64,000 nucleotides of DNA, from NCBI RefSeq assembly GCF_900163645.1, contig NZ_FUKM01000057.1, positions 124,001 through 188,000 on the forward strand, given 5' to 3'. The translations under genes and the position numbers were made by a program. Each line of letters begins with the position of its first letter. Within the stretch, counting starts at the first letter, position 1. The DNA comes from Halomonas citrativorans (lineage in GTDB: Bacteria; Pseudomonadota; Gammaproteobacteria; Pseudomonadales; Halomonadaceae). Positions 25,903 to 34,276 of this stretch are shown in pieces. The notes beneath the pieces were generated by a model, which saw only the letters and a program-made list of their open reading frames with translations, had not been told where the DNA came from and did no database searches.

Positions 25903-27861
25903 CTAAGCGGTTTCACTGGCCAACAGTTCGGCCTCCATGACTTCCAGCGACTCTTCAGCTGCTAGCCACTGCTGCTCGGAACTGTCCAGGCGGGCCTTGA
26001 TGGTGGCTTGCTGGGCCAGCGCATCGGTAAGCTCGGCCTTACGGCTGCTGTTGGTATAAAGCTCGGGGTCGGCCAGCACAGACTCTACGTCTTCCAGCTC
26101 GGCCTGGGCTTTTTCCATGGCTTTTTCAGCCTGGTCGCGCTCTTTTTTCAGCGGGCGCAATTTTTCACGCAGCTCGGCAGCGGCCTTACGGGCTGCCTTG
26201 CGCGCCTCGCGGCTATCACCACTGGACTGCTGGTTCTGACGCTCGGCCTTTTCACTGCGCGAATCGCGGCGGCTCTCCTCAAGGCGCGCCTTCAACCAGG
26301 TGCGATAATCCTCAAGGTCGCCATCAAACGGCTCAACTCGATTATCCGCTACACACCAAAACTCGTCGACCGTGGCACGCAGTAAGTGGCGGTCGTGGGA
26401 TACCAGAATCACCGTGCCTTCAAAACCGGCCAGCGCCTCGGTAAGCGCTTCGCGCATTTCCAGGTCCAGGTGGTTGGTCGGCTCATCCAGCAGCAATAAA
26501 TTGGGCTTTTGCCAAGCGACCAGCGCCAGTGCCAAGCGCGCTTTTTCACCGCCTGAGAAAGTGGCCACTTTGCCAAAGGCGTCATCGCCTTTAAAACCAA
26601 AGCCGCCCAGAAAGTTGCGAATCTCCTGGTCGCTGACTCTAGGTGAAAGGCGCTGGACATGCACAAAAGGGGTAGAGGTGACATCTAGCCCTTCCAGCTG
26701 GTGCTGAGCAAAGTAGCCAATCGCCAGATGCTCGCCGGGAATGCGCTTGCCGTTTAGCAGTTCAAGCTCGCCGGTCAAGGATTTGATCAGCGTTGATTTA
26801 CCCGCCCCGTTAGGCCCCAGCAGGCCAATACGGCTGCCCGGCAGCAGCGTAATATTGACCTTGTCGAGCTGAACGGTGTCACGCTCTTTACTCCGGTAGC
26901 CCAGCTGGGCCTGATCAAGTACCAGCAGCGGGTGCGAGGTTTTATCGGCGGCCGGTAGCGTGAAGTGAAACGGAGAGTCGACGTGGGCGATGGCAATATC
27001 TTCCATACGCTCCAGCATTTTTACCCGGCTTTGCGCCTGCTTCGCTTTGGTTGCCTGAGCTTTGAAGCGGGCAATAAAGCGCTCAATCTCTTCCCGGCGG
27101 GCTTGCTGTTTCGCCGCTTCGGCCTGCTGCAGGGCTAACTTCTCGGCTCGCGTTCGCTCAAAGAGGGAGTAGTTGCCCCGATAAAGCTCAAGCGTCTGGT
27201 GGTGCATGTGCACTATGTGGTCACATACTGCATCCAGAAAATCGCGGTCGTGGGAAATCAGCAGCAGGGTGCCCGGGTAGCGGCTTAGCCACTGCTCCAG
27301 CCACAGCAGCGCGTCGAGGTCCAGGTGGTTGGTGGGCTCATCCAGCAGTAATAAGTCAGAGGGCATAAACAGCGTACGCGCCAGGTTAACGCGCATTCGC
27401 CAGCCGCCTGAAAAGTCGGAAAGCGGACGGGAAAGATCTGGCTGGAAAAAGCCAAGCCCAACCAGTAACTGGGCGGCGCGAGACTCCGCACGGTAGCCAT
27501 CCAGGGTTTCGATCAGCCCGTGAAGCTCGGCTTCGCGGTGCGCTTCGCCCGCCTCCTGGGCGGCGAGCAGTTCGGCTTCAGCTTGGCGCAGGGCCTTATC
27601 GCCATCCAGCACATATTCGATAATTGGCCGGTCAAGCGCTTCAACTTCCTGAGCCATATGCGCGATGCGTTGCCCACCGCTCATTTCAACATCGCCCTGG
27701 TCGGGGCCTAATTCACCCAACAGGAGCTTGAAAAGGCTCGATTTACCAGCGCCGTTTGCCCCGATAATACCCGCCTTGATACCGTCGTGCAGGGTCAAGT
27801 CGGCGTTCTCGAGTAGCGTTTGCGTGCCGCGTTGCAGGGCGACTTGGCGCAGTGCGATCAT
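25903..27861 (-). CDS. ABC-F family ATPase (YheS-like)
   Basis: 652 residues from the ATG at 27861 (GGGAGAG upstream); a TTG at 27873 is in frame but less likely. Two ABC domains: Walker A GANGAGKSS and GPNGAGKST, signatures FSGGWRMRVNLAR and FSGGEKARLALAL, Walker B LLLDEPTNHLDL twice. There is no transmembrane segment. The inter-domain linker is rich in K/R/Q/A helices (P-site tRNA-interacting motif region), and a long charged coiled coil ends the protein (about 545-652). This is the YheS type of ribosome-associated ABC-F factor. It is divergent from the TIGR02444 gene, with 30 bp between the start codons. Confidence 0.92.
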   Translation of the reverse strand: MIALRQVALQRGTQTLLENADLTLHDGIKAGIIGANGAGKSSLFKLLLGELGPDQGDVEMSGGQRIAHMAQEVEALDRPIIEYVLDGDKALRQAEAELLAAQEAGEAHREAELHGLIETLDGYRAESRAAQLLVGLGFFQPDLSRPLSDFSGGWRMRVNLARTLFMPSDLLLLDEPTNHLDLDALLWLEQWLSRYPGTLLLISHDRDFLDAVCDHIVHMHHQTLELYRGNYSLFERTRAEKLALQQAEAAKQQARREEIERFIARFKAQATKAKQAQSRVKMLERMEDIAIAHVDSPFHFTLPAADKTSHPLLVLDQAQLGYRSKERDTVQLDKVNITLLPGSRIGLLGPNGAGKSTLIKSLTGELELLNGKRIPGEHLAIGYFAQHQLEGLDVTSTPFVHVQRLSPRVSDQEIRNFLGGFGFKGDDAFGKVATFSGGEKARLALALVAWQKPNLLLLDEPTNHLDLEMREALTEALAGFEGTVILVSHDRHLLRATVDEFWCVADNRVEPFDGDLEDYRTWLKARLEESRRDSRSEKAERQNQQSSGDSREARKAARKAAAELREKLRPLKKERDQAEKAMEKAQAELEDVESVLADPELYTNSSRKAELTDALAQQATIKARLDSSEQQWLAAEESLEVMEAELLASETA

Positions 27862-27891
27862 GCTCTCTCCCAAAGAAAAGTGGGTAAACCA

Positions 27892-28464
27892 ATGCTTGAT
27901 TCTAACCGATTGCGCCGCCTGGAGCAGATGCCATTATGGGATTTTGCCCTCTCGTTTTACAAAGCCCCCGGCGTTGAAGACGCCTGCCTGACGCTACAGG
28001 ACACATTAGGCGTCGATGTGTGCGAACTGTTATTTCACGGCTGGCTGTTCGTGCATGGGCTTGAAGCACGCCCAGAAGCGCTGGCGCCACAGCGTGAGCA
28101 GCGTCAGATATGGCAGCGTGAGACCACTGAGGTGTTGCGTCATTTGCGCCGCAGATTAAAGCCCCAGGCACTGCACAGCGCCTCTGTTTCCGCTCTGCGT
28201 AAAACGATTCAGCAGGCTGAACTGCAGGCCGAACGTGAAAACCTTCAACGTTGGCAAAGGTGGGCGATCGAAAATTCTGACAGCGACCAGCGATTAACAA
28301 ACTGCACGTTGTTTTCGAACGATAGCGAGAAATGGCTGCAAGATAAGCTGTTTTTTGCCGAACTTGACAAGGGTTGCCAAGGTGAGCCAAGCGCGCGCGA
28401 AAGCGTGGTTAACGCTTGGCAAATCCTGGCAGCCCGGCTTGACCACTTCGAGTCACCGCGCTAG
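27892..28464 (+). CDS. TIGR02444 (DUF2390) family protein
   Basis: 190 residues from the ATG at 27892. The core PLWDFALSFYKAPGVEDACLTLQDTLGVDV and LFHGWLF matches the TIGR02444 family found in pseudomonads and Halomonas beside ABC-F genes. It is soluble and mostly helical. The function is unknown. The ribosome-binding site is weak. The divergent start of the ABC-F gene lies 30 bp away, so the two share a very short promoter region. Confidence 0.78.
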   Translation: MLDSNRLRRLEQMPLWDFALSFYKAPGVEDACLTLQDTLGVDVCELLFHGWLFVHGLEARPEALAPQREQRQIWQRETTEVLRHLRRRLKPQALHSASVSALRKTIQQAELQAERENLQRWQRWAIENSDSDQRLTNCTLFSNDSEKWLQDKLFFAELDKGCQGEPSARESVVNAWQILAARLDHFESPR

Positions 28465-28632
28465 CCTGAAAATAAGCTGCTTTTGAATAATCTTTCGTTA
28501 TGCGTCCGCTGACCCACAGCAATGGATAACGTTTTTGCGTGTCAGCGAATGTTAAAAAGCGAATGTAAAAAAACAAAGGCAGAATTTTTGCGCACTCGTA
28601 CGGCGCGCTTACCACTGCAAGGGGAACATCGC

Positions 28633-29646
28633 ATGAAGGCAAGCAAGTTAGTAACGACGGCTAGCGTTGGCGCACTGTTGCTGGGCATGACCGCGGCTGC
28701 CCAGGCAGACAACTGGCGCTACGCTCACGAAGAGTACGAAGGTGATGTACAGGATGTGTTCGCCTACGCATTCAAAGAGTATATCGAAGATAATTCCGAC
28801 CACACCGTTCAGGTTTATCGCTTTGGCGAACTGGGCGAGTCTGACGACATCATGGAGCAGACTCAAAACGGCATTCTCCAGTTTGTTAACCAGTCACCGG
28901 GCTTTACCGGCGCGCTGATTCCAGAAGCGCAAATTTTCTTTATTCCTTACCTTCTGCCTACCGATCAAGATACGGTTCTAACGTTCTTCGACGAAAGCGA
29001 AGCGATTAACGAGATGTTCCCCGAGCTTTACGCTGAGCAGGGTCTTGAGCTTCTTAAGATGTACCCAGAAGGCGAAATGGTGATTACCACCGATGAGCCG
29101 GTCAGCTCGCCCGAGGATCTGCAGAACAAGAAAATCCGTACCATGACCAACCCGCTGTTGTCAGAAACCTACAACGCGTTTGGCGCAACACCCACGCCGC
29201 TGCCGTGGGGTGAAGTGTACGGTGGTCTGCAAACCGGGATTTTGGACGGTCAGGAAAACCCGATCTTCTGGATCGAATCGGGCGGTCTGTATGAAGTCTC
29301 TCCGCACCTGACGTTTACCGGCCATGGCTGGTTCACAACCGCCATGATGGCGAATCAGGACTTCTATTCAGATCTTTCTGGAGAAGACCAGCAGCTGGTT
29401 CAAGATGCCTCTGAAGCTGCTTATGACCAAACCATGGAGCACATCCAAGGCCTGGCCGACGAAGCGCTGGAGAAAATCCAGGCGGCTTCTAGCGATGTGA
29501 CCGTTACGCGTCTGAACGAAGAGCAGATCCAGGCGTTCCGTGAACGGGCGCCACAAGTGGAAGAAGCCTTCCTCGAAATGACGGGTGACGGTGGCGCCGA
29601 GCTGCTGGAGCAGTTCAAAGCCGACCTGGAAGCCACAAACCCGTAA
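28633..29646 (+). CDS. teaA: TeaA, periplasmic ectoine/hydroxyectoine-binding protein
   Basis: 337 residues from the ATG at 28633 (AAGGGGA 9 nt upstream). A signal peptide ends at AAAQA|DNW (25/26), and the mature protein begins DNWRYAHEEYEGD as I remember for Halomonas elongata TeaA. DctP-family motifs include RFGELGESDDIMEQTQNG, PWGEVYGGLQTGI and DGQENPIFW. TeaA is the high-affinity binding protein of the TRAP transporter TeaABC, which recovers ectoine and hydroxyectoine leaking from the cell and takes up external ectoines under salt stress. teaB and teaC follow after a 283-bp gap with a terminator-like hairpin, which would give excess TeaA over membrane subunits. Confidence 0.95.
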   Translation: MKASKLVTTASVGALLLGMTAAAQADNWRYAHEEYEGDVQDVFAYAFKEYIEDNSDHTVQVYRFGELGESDDIMEQTQNGILQFVNQSPGFTGALIPEAQIFFIPYLLPTDQDTVLTFFDESEAINEMFPELYAEQGLELLKMYPEGEMVITTDEPVSSPEDLQNKKIRTMTNPLLSETYNAFGATPTPLPWGEVYGGLQTGILDGQENPIFWIESGGLYEVSPHLTFTGHGWFTTAMMANQDFYSDLSGEDQQLVQDASEAAYDQTMEHIQGLADEALEKIQAASSDVTVTRLNEEQIQAFRERAPQVEEAFLEMTGDGGAELLEQFKADLEATNP

Positions 29647-29686
29647 TGTTGAGTTGCCGTTTAAGGCAGAAAGGGTGACTCATATC

Positions 29687-29712
29687 AGGGGCAGCCACGG
29701 CTGCCCCTTTTC
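29687..29712 (+). terminator. Terminator/attenuator between teaA and teaB
   Basis: AGGGGCAGC (29687-29695) and GCTGCCCCT (29700-29708) form a perfect 9-bp stem with a CACG loop, followed by TTTC. It lies 40 bp after the teaA stop. Partial termination here would set a high ratio of binding protein to membrane subunits. Confidence 0.78.
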
Positions 29713-29749
29713 TATTGTTTATCGATACTATTAAAGGGGAGAAACGTTG

Positions 29750-29851
29750 GTGGATAGTAACCCCATACAAAAGGCGAAAAGCTTAAGCAGCCCCTACGCT
29801 AAACGTTTGCCGGTACTGTTCTCTCTCCCTTCAACGTTGAGCGTGGAATAA
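29750..29851 (+). CDS. Possible small ORF (33 aa) in the teaA-teaB gap
   Basis: A GTG-initiated frame of 33 codons (DSNPIQKAKSLSSPYAK... ending SVE) has an unusually good ribosome-binding site, AAGGGGAG, 8 nt upstream. It resembles no family I know and has no membrane segment. It lies between the teaA terminator and teaB. It could be a short regulatory or leader peptide, or chance; only the start signal supports it. Confidence 0.25.
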   Translation: MDSNPIQKAKSLSSPYAKRLPVLFSLPSTLSVE

Positions 29852-29892
29852 CCTTGATGACTAGCATGTTATTGGCCGTTGCTAGCCATCGT

Positions 29893-29916
29893 CATGCCGT
29901 TAAACATGCCGTTAAA
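29893..29916. repeat. Exact 12-bp tandem duplication upstream of teaB
   Basis: CATGCCGTTAAA occurs twice back to back (29893-29904, 29905-29916), directly abutting the AAGGAG ribosome-binding site of teaB. A deletion or gain of one unit would keep the spacing of the site itself but alter its 5' context. Confidence 0.85.
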
Positions 29917-29929
29917 AAGGAGCCCGGCC

Positions 29930-30508
29930 ATGACCGATGAAGAATCCGAGAAGAGCTATCATTCTGGTTTACCCGGCGTGCTGGGAGTGATCGACACTGC
30001 AATTAGCAAAATCGAGTCAGTAATACTGGCGCTAGGGGTTTTGCTAATGGCGCTGAATACGGTCACCAATGTGATTGCCCGCTTTGTATTTGGCAATAGC
30101 ATCATGTTCTCCGGTGAGTTAAACCGTATTTTGATCATCATGATTACCTTTGCCGGTATTGGCTATGCGGCGCGCCACGGGCGTCATATACGTATGTCGG
30201 CAATTTATGACGCCTTACCGGTGGGTGGGCGTAAAGCATTGATGATCTGTATTTCGCTCATCACCTCTTTAGTTATGTTCTTTCTATTTTACTACTCGAT
30301 CGTTTATATCCTCGACCTGTATAGCAAAGGACGCGTGCTGCCTTCGTTAAGTTTGCCGGTCTGGATCATTTACCTATGGGTGCCGATGGGCTTTTTCATC
30401 ACTGGTATTCAGTACCTGCTAACCGCCATTAAAAACCTCACGAGTCGGGATGTGTATCTCTCAACGGGTGTGGTCGATGGTTACAAAGATACCGAAACTG
30501 AAGTTTGA
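29930..30508 (+). CDS. teaB: TeaB, small membrane subunit of the ectoine TRAP transporter
   Basis: 192 residues from the ATG at 29930 (AAGGAG 7 nt upstream). Four transmembrane helices (about 33-57, 69-90, 106-130 and 145-165) and the DctQ motif [29 protein letters not shown] identify the small subunit. With TeaC it forms the sodium-coupled membrane part of the ectoine/hydroxyectoine transporter fed by TeaA. teaC starts 30 bp downstream. A long polar N-terminal extension (about 30 residues) precedes the first helix. Confidence 0.92.
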   Translation: MTDEESEKSYHSGLPGVLGVIDTAISKIESVILALGVLLMALNTVTNVIARFVFGNSIMFSGELNRILIIMITFAGIGYAARHGRHIRMSAIYDALPVGGRKALMICISLITSLVMFFLFYYSIVYILDLYSKGRVLPSLSLPVWIIYLWVPMGFFITGIQYLLTAIKNLTSRDVYLSTGVVDGYKDTETEV

Positions 30509-30538
30509 TGCAGGGCATCGCATCCTGAGGAAAGAGCT

Positions 30539-31822
30539 ATGACGACAATAATGATAGTCACCATGATTGCCCTGCTACTGCTGGGCTTTCCCATGATGGT
30601 GCCGCTCATTGCAGCGGCGATCATCGGTTTTTACATGATGTTTAACGGCTTCGGCCAGATGGATACGCTGATTCAGCAAATGATGGCAGGTATACGACCA
30701 GCCTCGCTGATCGCAGTACCCATGTTTATTTTAGCGGCTGATATTATGACCCGCGGCCAGTCGGCTAATCGTTTGATCGCGATGGTGATGTCGTTTATTG
30801 GCCATATTAAAGGCGGGCTTGCGGTGAGTACGGCGGCGTCCTGCACTCTGTTTGGTGCCGTTTCAGGCTCAACCCAGGCAACCGTGGTAGCGGTGGGTTC
30901 GCCGCTGCGGCCCAAAATGCTTAAAGCCGGCTACTCCGACTCCTTTACCCTGGCGCTGATTATTAATGCCAGCGATATCGCGTTTTTGATTCCGCCGAGT
31001 ATCGGCATGATTATCTACGGCGTTGTATCTGGGACATCCATTGGGGAGCTGTTTATCGCCGGTATTGGCCCCGGCCTTCTGATTCTGCTTATGTTTTCGG
31101 CCTACTGTATTACCTACGCAATTGTTAAGGATGTACCGACTGAGGCGAAAGCCAACTGGAGAGAGCGTGGCACTGCCGTGAAAAAAGCGCTTTGGCCGCT
31201 GGGTTTCCCGGTCATTATTATCGGCGGTATTTATGGCGGTATTTTTAGTCCTACGGAGGCTGCCGCTGCGTGTGTGCTTTATGCGGTGCTGCTGGAATTT
31301 GTGGTGTTTCGGTCCCTCAAGATGGTCGATATCTACACGATTGCCAAATCTACCGGCTTGATTACCGCTGTGGTGTTTATCCTGGTGGCAGTGGGTAATA
31401 GCTTCTCCTGGATTATTTCCTTTGCTCAAATTCCCCAAACTATTCTGGAAGCCGTAGGCGTGAATGATGCAGGGCCGACCGGCGTCTTGATCGCGATTTG
31501 TATCTCCTTCTTTATCGCCTGCATGTTCGTTGACCCTATCGTGGTTATCCTCGTGCTTACGCCTATCTTTGCCCCTGCCATTGCCGCAACAGGACTCGAC
31601 CCGGTACTGGTCGGCATCTTGATTACCCTGCAGGTGGCGATTGGCTCGGCCACACCACCGTTTGGCTGCGACATCTTTACCGCGATTGCGATCTTTAAGC
31701 GGCCTTACTGGGAAGTTATTAAAGGCACGCCGCCGTTTATCTTTATGCTCATCCTAGCGGCCGCGCTTCTCATCATGTTCCCGCAGATTGCGCTGTTTCT
31801 GCGCGACTTGGCGTTCCGCTAG
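30539..31822 (+). CDS. teaC: TeaC, large permease subunit of the ectoine TRAP transporter
   Basis: 427 residues, DctM family, with about eleven to twelve transmembrane helices. Typical segments are ASLIAVPMFILAADIM, FGAVSGSTQATVVAVGSPLRPKML, IPPSIGMIIYGVVSG, GIFSPTEAAAACVLY and the C-terminal TPPFGCDIFTAIAIFKRPYW. It translocates ectoine or hydroxyectoine with sodium. GAGGAAAGAG precedes the start. It lies between teaB (30 bp) and teaD (21 bp), clearly co-transcribed. Confidence 0.94.
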   Translation: MTTIMIVTMIALLLLGFPMMVPLIAAAIIGFYMMFNGFGQMDTLIQQMMAGIRPASLIAVPMFILAADIMTRGQSANRLIAMVMSFIGHIKGGLAVSTAASCTLFGAVSGSTQATVVAVGSPLRPKMLKAGYSDSFTLALIINASDIAFLIPPSIGMIIYGVVSGTSIGELFIAGIGPGLLILLMFSAYCITYAIVKDVPTEAKANWRERGTAVKKALWPLGFPVIIIGGIYGGIFSPTEAAAACVLYAVLLEFVVFRSLKMVDIYTIAKSTGLITAVVFILVAVGNSFSWIISFAQIPQTILEAVGVNDAGPTGVLIAICISFFIACMFVDPIVVILVLTPIFAPAIAATGLDPVLVGILITLQVAIGSATPPFGCDIFTAIAIFKRPYWEVIKGTPPFIFMLILAAALLIMFPQIALFLRDLAFR

Positions 31823-31843
31823 CCTTCCATCAAGGAGAACTGC

Positions 31844-32287
31844 ATGTTTAACCGCATTTTAGTCCCAGTGGATGGCTCGAAAGGCGCTATTAAGGCGCTC
31901 GATAAAGCAGTAGGACTACATCTACTAACGGGCGCTGAGCTCTATTTCTTGTGTGTATTCAAGCACCACAGCCTGCTTGAGGCGTCACTTTCCATGGTGC
32001 GCCCCAACCAGTTGGATATTCCTGACGATGCGTTAAAAGAGTACGCCACCGAGATCGCTATACACGCGAAAACCCATGCCATTGAGCAAGGCGCGGACAG
32101 CACTAGCGTACGTGCTTTTGTTAAAGGTGGTCGGCCTTCACGCACCATTGCACGCTTCGCCTGGAAACGAGAGTGCGATTTGATCGTGATTGGTGCTCAA
32201 GGCACTAACGGCGAAAAGAGCATGCTGCTGGGGAGTGTATCTCAACGGGTGGCCGGTGCGGCGCATTGCCCCACCTTGGTGGTGTAA
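31844..32287 (+). CDS. teaD: TeaD, UspA-type ATP-binding protein of the ectoine transport operon
   Basis: 147 residues, one Usp domain: [22 protein letters not shown] at the N-terminus and [32 protein letters not shown] at the C-terminus, with the G-2x-G-9x-G(S/T) ATP-binding pattern. In H. elongata TeaD binds ATP and lowers the activity of TeaABC, acting as a regulator of ectoine uptake. It follows teaC by 21 bp with AAGGAGA upstream. Repeats and a hairpin lie after the stop. Confidence 0.92.
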   Translation: MFNRILVPVDGSKGAIKALDKAVGLHLLTGAELYFLCVFKHHSLLEASLSMVRPNQLDIPDDALKEYATEIAIHAKTHAIEQGADSTSVRAFVKGGRPSRTIARFAWKRECDLIVIGAQGTNGEKSMLLGSVSQRVAGAAHCPTLVV

Positions 32288-32355
32288 GCTTCGTTGTAGA
32301 CACTGCGGCTGACGTAAGCGTGTTTCACAAGGTTAAACCTCTTGGTAAAAGCGAG

Positions 32356-32400
32356 GTCGTACCAGTCGTAGCTACAGTCGTAACAACAGTCGTAACAACA
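32356..32400. repeat. 12-bp tandem repeat downstream of teaD
   Basis: Units GTCGTACCA, GTCGTAGCTACA, GTCGTAACAACA and GTCGTAACAACA follow one another. The last two are identical. The array lies in the non-coding gap between teaD and the FKBP gene, just before a hairpin. Confidence 0.8.
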
Positions 32401-32404
32401 GTGT

Positions 32405-32446
32405 CCCGTTTCAGGTGGATACACCCTGAAGCGGGTGTTAGTCTTT
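32405..32446 (+). terminator. Likely terminator of teaBCD
   Basis: CCCGTTTCAGG (32405-32415) pairs with CCTGAAGCGGG (32425-32435), 11 bp with one G-U, followed by TGTTAGTCTTT. The T-tract is broken, so its efficiency is uncertain. Confidence 0.5.
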
Positions 32447-32496
32447 GAAACACTTAACATCTGGCGTATTGCGCCGTCGAATAAGGTTACTTTTTT

Positions 32497-33177
32497 ATGA
32501 AAACATTGCTCTCCTCAACGGCTCTGACAGGTCTGCTTTTAGTTGCACCGTTTGTTGCTGCGGCCCCTGAAACTGACGATCAGCGCCTTGCCTACAGCCT
32601 TGGGGTTACGCTGGGTGAAAGCATGAAAGCGGATATCGGCGACCTTGACCTGGATGCGTTTAACGACGGCATGCGCGATGTGTTCGAGGACAACGAGTTG
32701 GCGCTCGACGAAGAGCAAATGGTTGAGGCTATCATGGCCTTCCAGGAGCGCTCGTTGGAGGCGCGTGAACAGGAAACCGCTGAGATCGCCCAGGCAAACC
32801 TCGAGGAAGGCGAAGAGTTCCTGGCAGAAAACGCCGAGCGTGAGGGCGTAGAGGTGACGGATTCTGGCCTGCAGTACGAAGTGCTTGAGTCGGGCGATGG
32901 CGCAACGCCCGGGGCTGAGGACACTGTTGAGGTGAATTACGAAGGCATGCTGCTGGATGGCACGATATTCGACAGCTCGTTTGAGCGCGGCGAGTCGGTT
33001 AGCTTCCAGGTCAATCAAGTCATTGAAGGCTGGCAGGAAGGCCTGCAGATGATGAGCGTTGGCGATAGCTGGATGCTGTATATCCCTGCTGACCTGGCCT
33101 ACGGCGAAAACGGTCAAGGCCCGATTGGCCCCAATGAAATGCTCACTTTCCGGGTTGAACTGTTAGGCGTTGAATAA
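32497..33177 (+). CDS. FKBP-type peptidyl-prolyl cis-trans isomerase (Mip/FkpA-like), periplasmic
   Basis: 226 residues. A signal peptide ends near VAAA (about 22). An acidic helical FKBP_N dimerisation domain (about 25-115, DQRLAYSLGVTLGESM) precedes the FKBP domain (about 135-226). That domain has VEVNYEGMLLDGTIFDSSFERGE, VIEGWQEGLQMMSVGD and IPADLAYGENGQGPIGPNEML, with the aromatic residues of the FK506-type pocket. It catalyses proline isomerisation and acts as a folding helper in the periplasm. The very acidic composition suits a saline environment. The depolymerase gene follows after 3 bp. Confidence 0.92.
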   Translation: MKTLLSSTALTGLLLVAPFVAAAPETDDQRLAYSLGVTLGESMKADIGDLDLDAFNDGMRDVFEDNELALDEEQMVEAIMAFQERSLEAREQETAEIAQANLEEGEEFLAENAEREGVEVTDSGLQYEVLESGDGATPGAEDTVEVNYEGMLLDGTIFDSSFERGESVSFQVNQVIEGWQEGLQMMSVGDSWMLYIPADLAYGENGQGPIGPNEMLTFRVELLGVE

Positions 33178-33180
33178 CCC

Positions 33181-34266
33181 ATGCCTATGGCCCTGCGGGT
33201 TGCTCACACGCTAAGTGCGTTGCTGCTGCTAAGCGGCCCGCTGGCAGCCAGTGCAATGGCTGAAACGCCTGAGCGCTTGCCCGCGCTGAATGCCATATCA
33301 GAGCAGGCAAGCGTCGTCGGCGTTTCATCAGGCGGTTATATGGCAACCCAGCTAGCGGTTGCTTGGCCTGAGCGCTTTAGCGGTGTAGGCGTGCTGGCGG
33401 CAGGGCCCTGGGGCTGTTCGCAGGGCTCGCTGAACCTGGCGCTTAATCAATGCATGCAAACGCGTGCAGGCCAACCTGACCTGGATGAGCTGGAAGCACG
33501 TTGGGCGGGTTATGGAAGGCGTGATCGGGTTGGTCATCATGAAGACTTGGCCCAGCTACGCGCCTTTATCTGGTATGGCGATGCAGACGATGTCGTACAG
33601 CCCGAGCTGGCTGAGCTATTGGTCAAGCAGTGGTTGGGCTGGCTGACATCGCCTGAGCAGCTGCAGCTGGTGCGTAATCAGGCAGCGGGGCATGGCTGGC
33701 CAGTCCAGCTACGCGAGGAGGAAGCCGTTGGCCCGCAGGAATTAGGCAACTGCCGCCAGGGCGGTGGTAGCCATGTGCTGGCCTGTGATGAGGATGTGGC
33801 CCAGGAAATGCTTGCCTGGTTATACCCCGAACGTGACGCAACTGTGTCCGCAGCTACTTCCACAACTACTTCCGCAACGGGAGAGCTAGTCGCTTTCGAT
33901 CAGTCGGAGTTTGCGGTTAAAGGGCTAGCGGACACGGGGTATGTATTTATCCCTGCGGCATGTGAAGAGGGAGCATGCCCGGTCACTATTGCGCTGCACG
34001 GCTGCCAAATGAGCACTAACGCTATTGGTGATACCTTTGTTAGCCATAGCGGTTTGAATCATTGGGCCGCCAGCCACCAGCAGATAGTGCTTTACCCACA
34101 AGTTGACAGCAGCTTGTCGAACCCGCAAGGGTGCTGGGATTGGTGGGGATATGCAGAAAGCCTTTGGCAGAAAAATCCGCTGCACGATACCCGTGAAGGC
34201 GTCCAAGCGAGCGCGCTCATGAGTATGCTTGACCGTTTGGAAGCCGCGCCGGTTATGTCTGACTAG
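33181..34266 (+). CDS. Secreted PHB-depolymerase-family esterase
   Basis: 361 residues (or 359 from the ATG at 33187). A signal peptide ends near SAMA (about 27). The lipase box GVSSG holds the probable nucleophile S49. FIWYGDADDVVQP supplies the likely aspartate, and GHGW the likely histidine. The C-terminal half has LHGCQMS, QIVLYPQVDSS and NPQGCWDWWGY, typical of poly(3-hydroxyalkanoate) depolymerase-type esterases. A Ser/Thr/Ala linker (221-232) joins the two halves and is encoded by a 12-bp repeat. It probably hydrolyses extracellular polyesters or related esters. It starts 3 bp after the FKBP gene without a clear ribosome-binding site, so translation may be coupled. Confidence 0.8.
   Translation: MPMALRVAHTLSALLLLSGPLAASAMAETPERLPALNAISEQASVVGVSSGGYMATQLAVAWPERFSGVGVLAAGPWGCSQGSLNLALNQCMQTRAGQPDLDELEARWAGYGRRDRVGHHEDLAQLRAFIWYGDADDVVQPELAELLVKQWLGWLTSPEQLQLVRNQAAGHGWPVQLREEEAVGPQELGNCRQGGGSHVLACDEDVAQEMLAWLYPERDATVSAATSTTTSATGELVAFDQSEFAVKGLADTGYVFIPAACEEGACPVTIALHGCQMSTNAIGDTFVSHSGLNHWAASHQQIVLYPQVDSSLSNPQGCWDWWGYAESLWQKNPLHDTREGVQASALMSMLDRLEAAPVMSD
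33841..33876. repeat. 12-bp repeat encoding a Ser/Thr linker in the depolymerase
   Basis: ACTGTGTCCGCA, GCTACTTCCACA and ACTACTTCCGCA follow in frame and encode TVSA, ATST and TTSA (residues 221-232), between the two halves of the esterase. Confidence 0.75.
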
Positions 34267-34276
34267 TTCTGCCTGG

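Noticed and set aside
27820-27891. Upstream extension of the TIGR02444 gene
   Set aside because: The extra 24 residues would overlap the divergent ABC-F start and lack family similarity; the ATG at 27892 fits better.
29857-29940. 27-codon ATG frame overlapping the teaB start
   Set aside because: It contains the repeated CATGCCGTTAAA (HAVKHAVK) but has no ribosome-binding site, and teaB has its own strong one.
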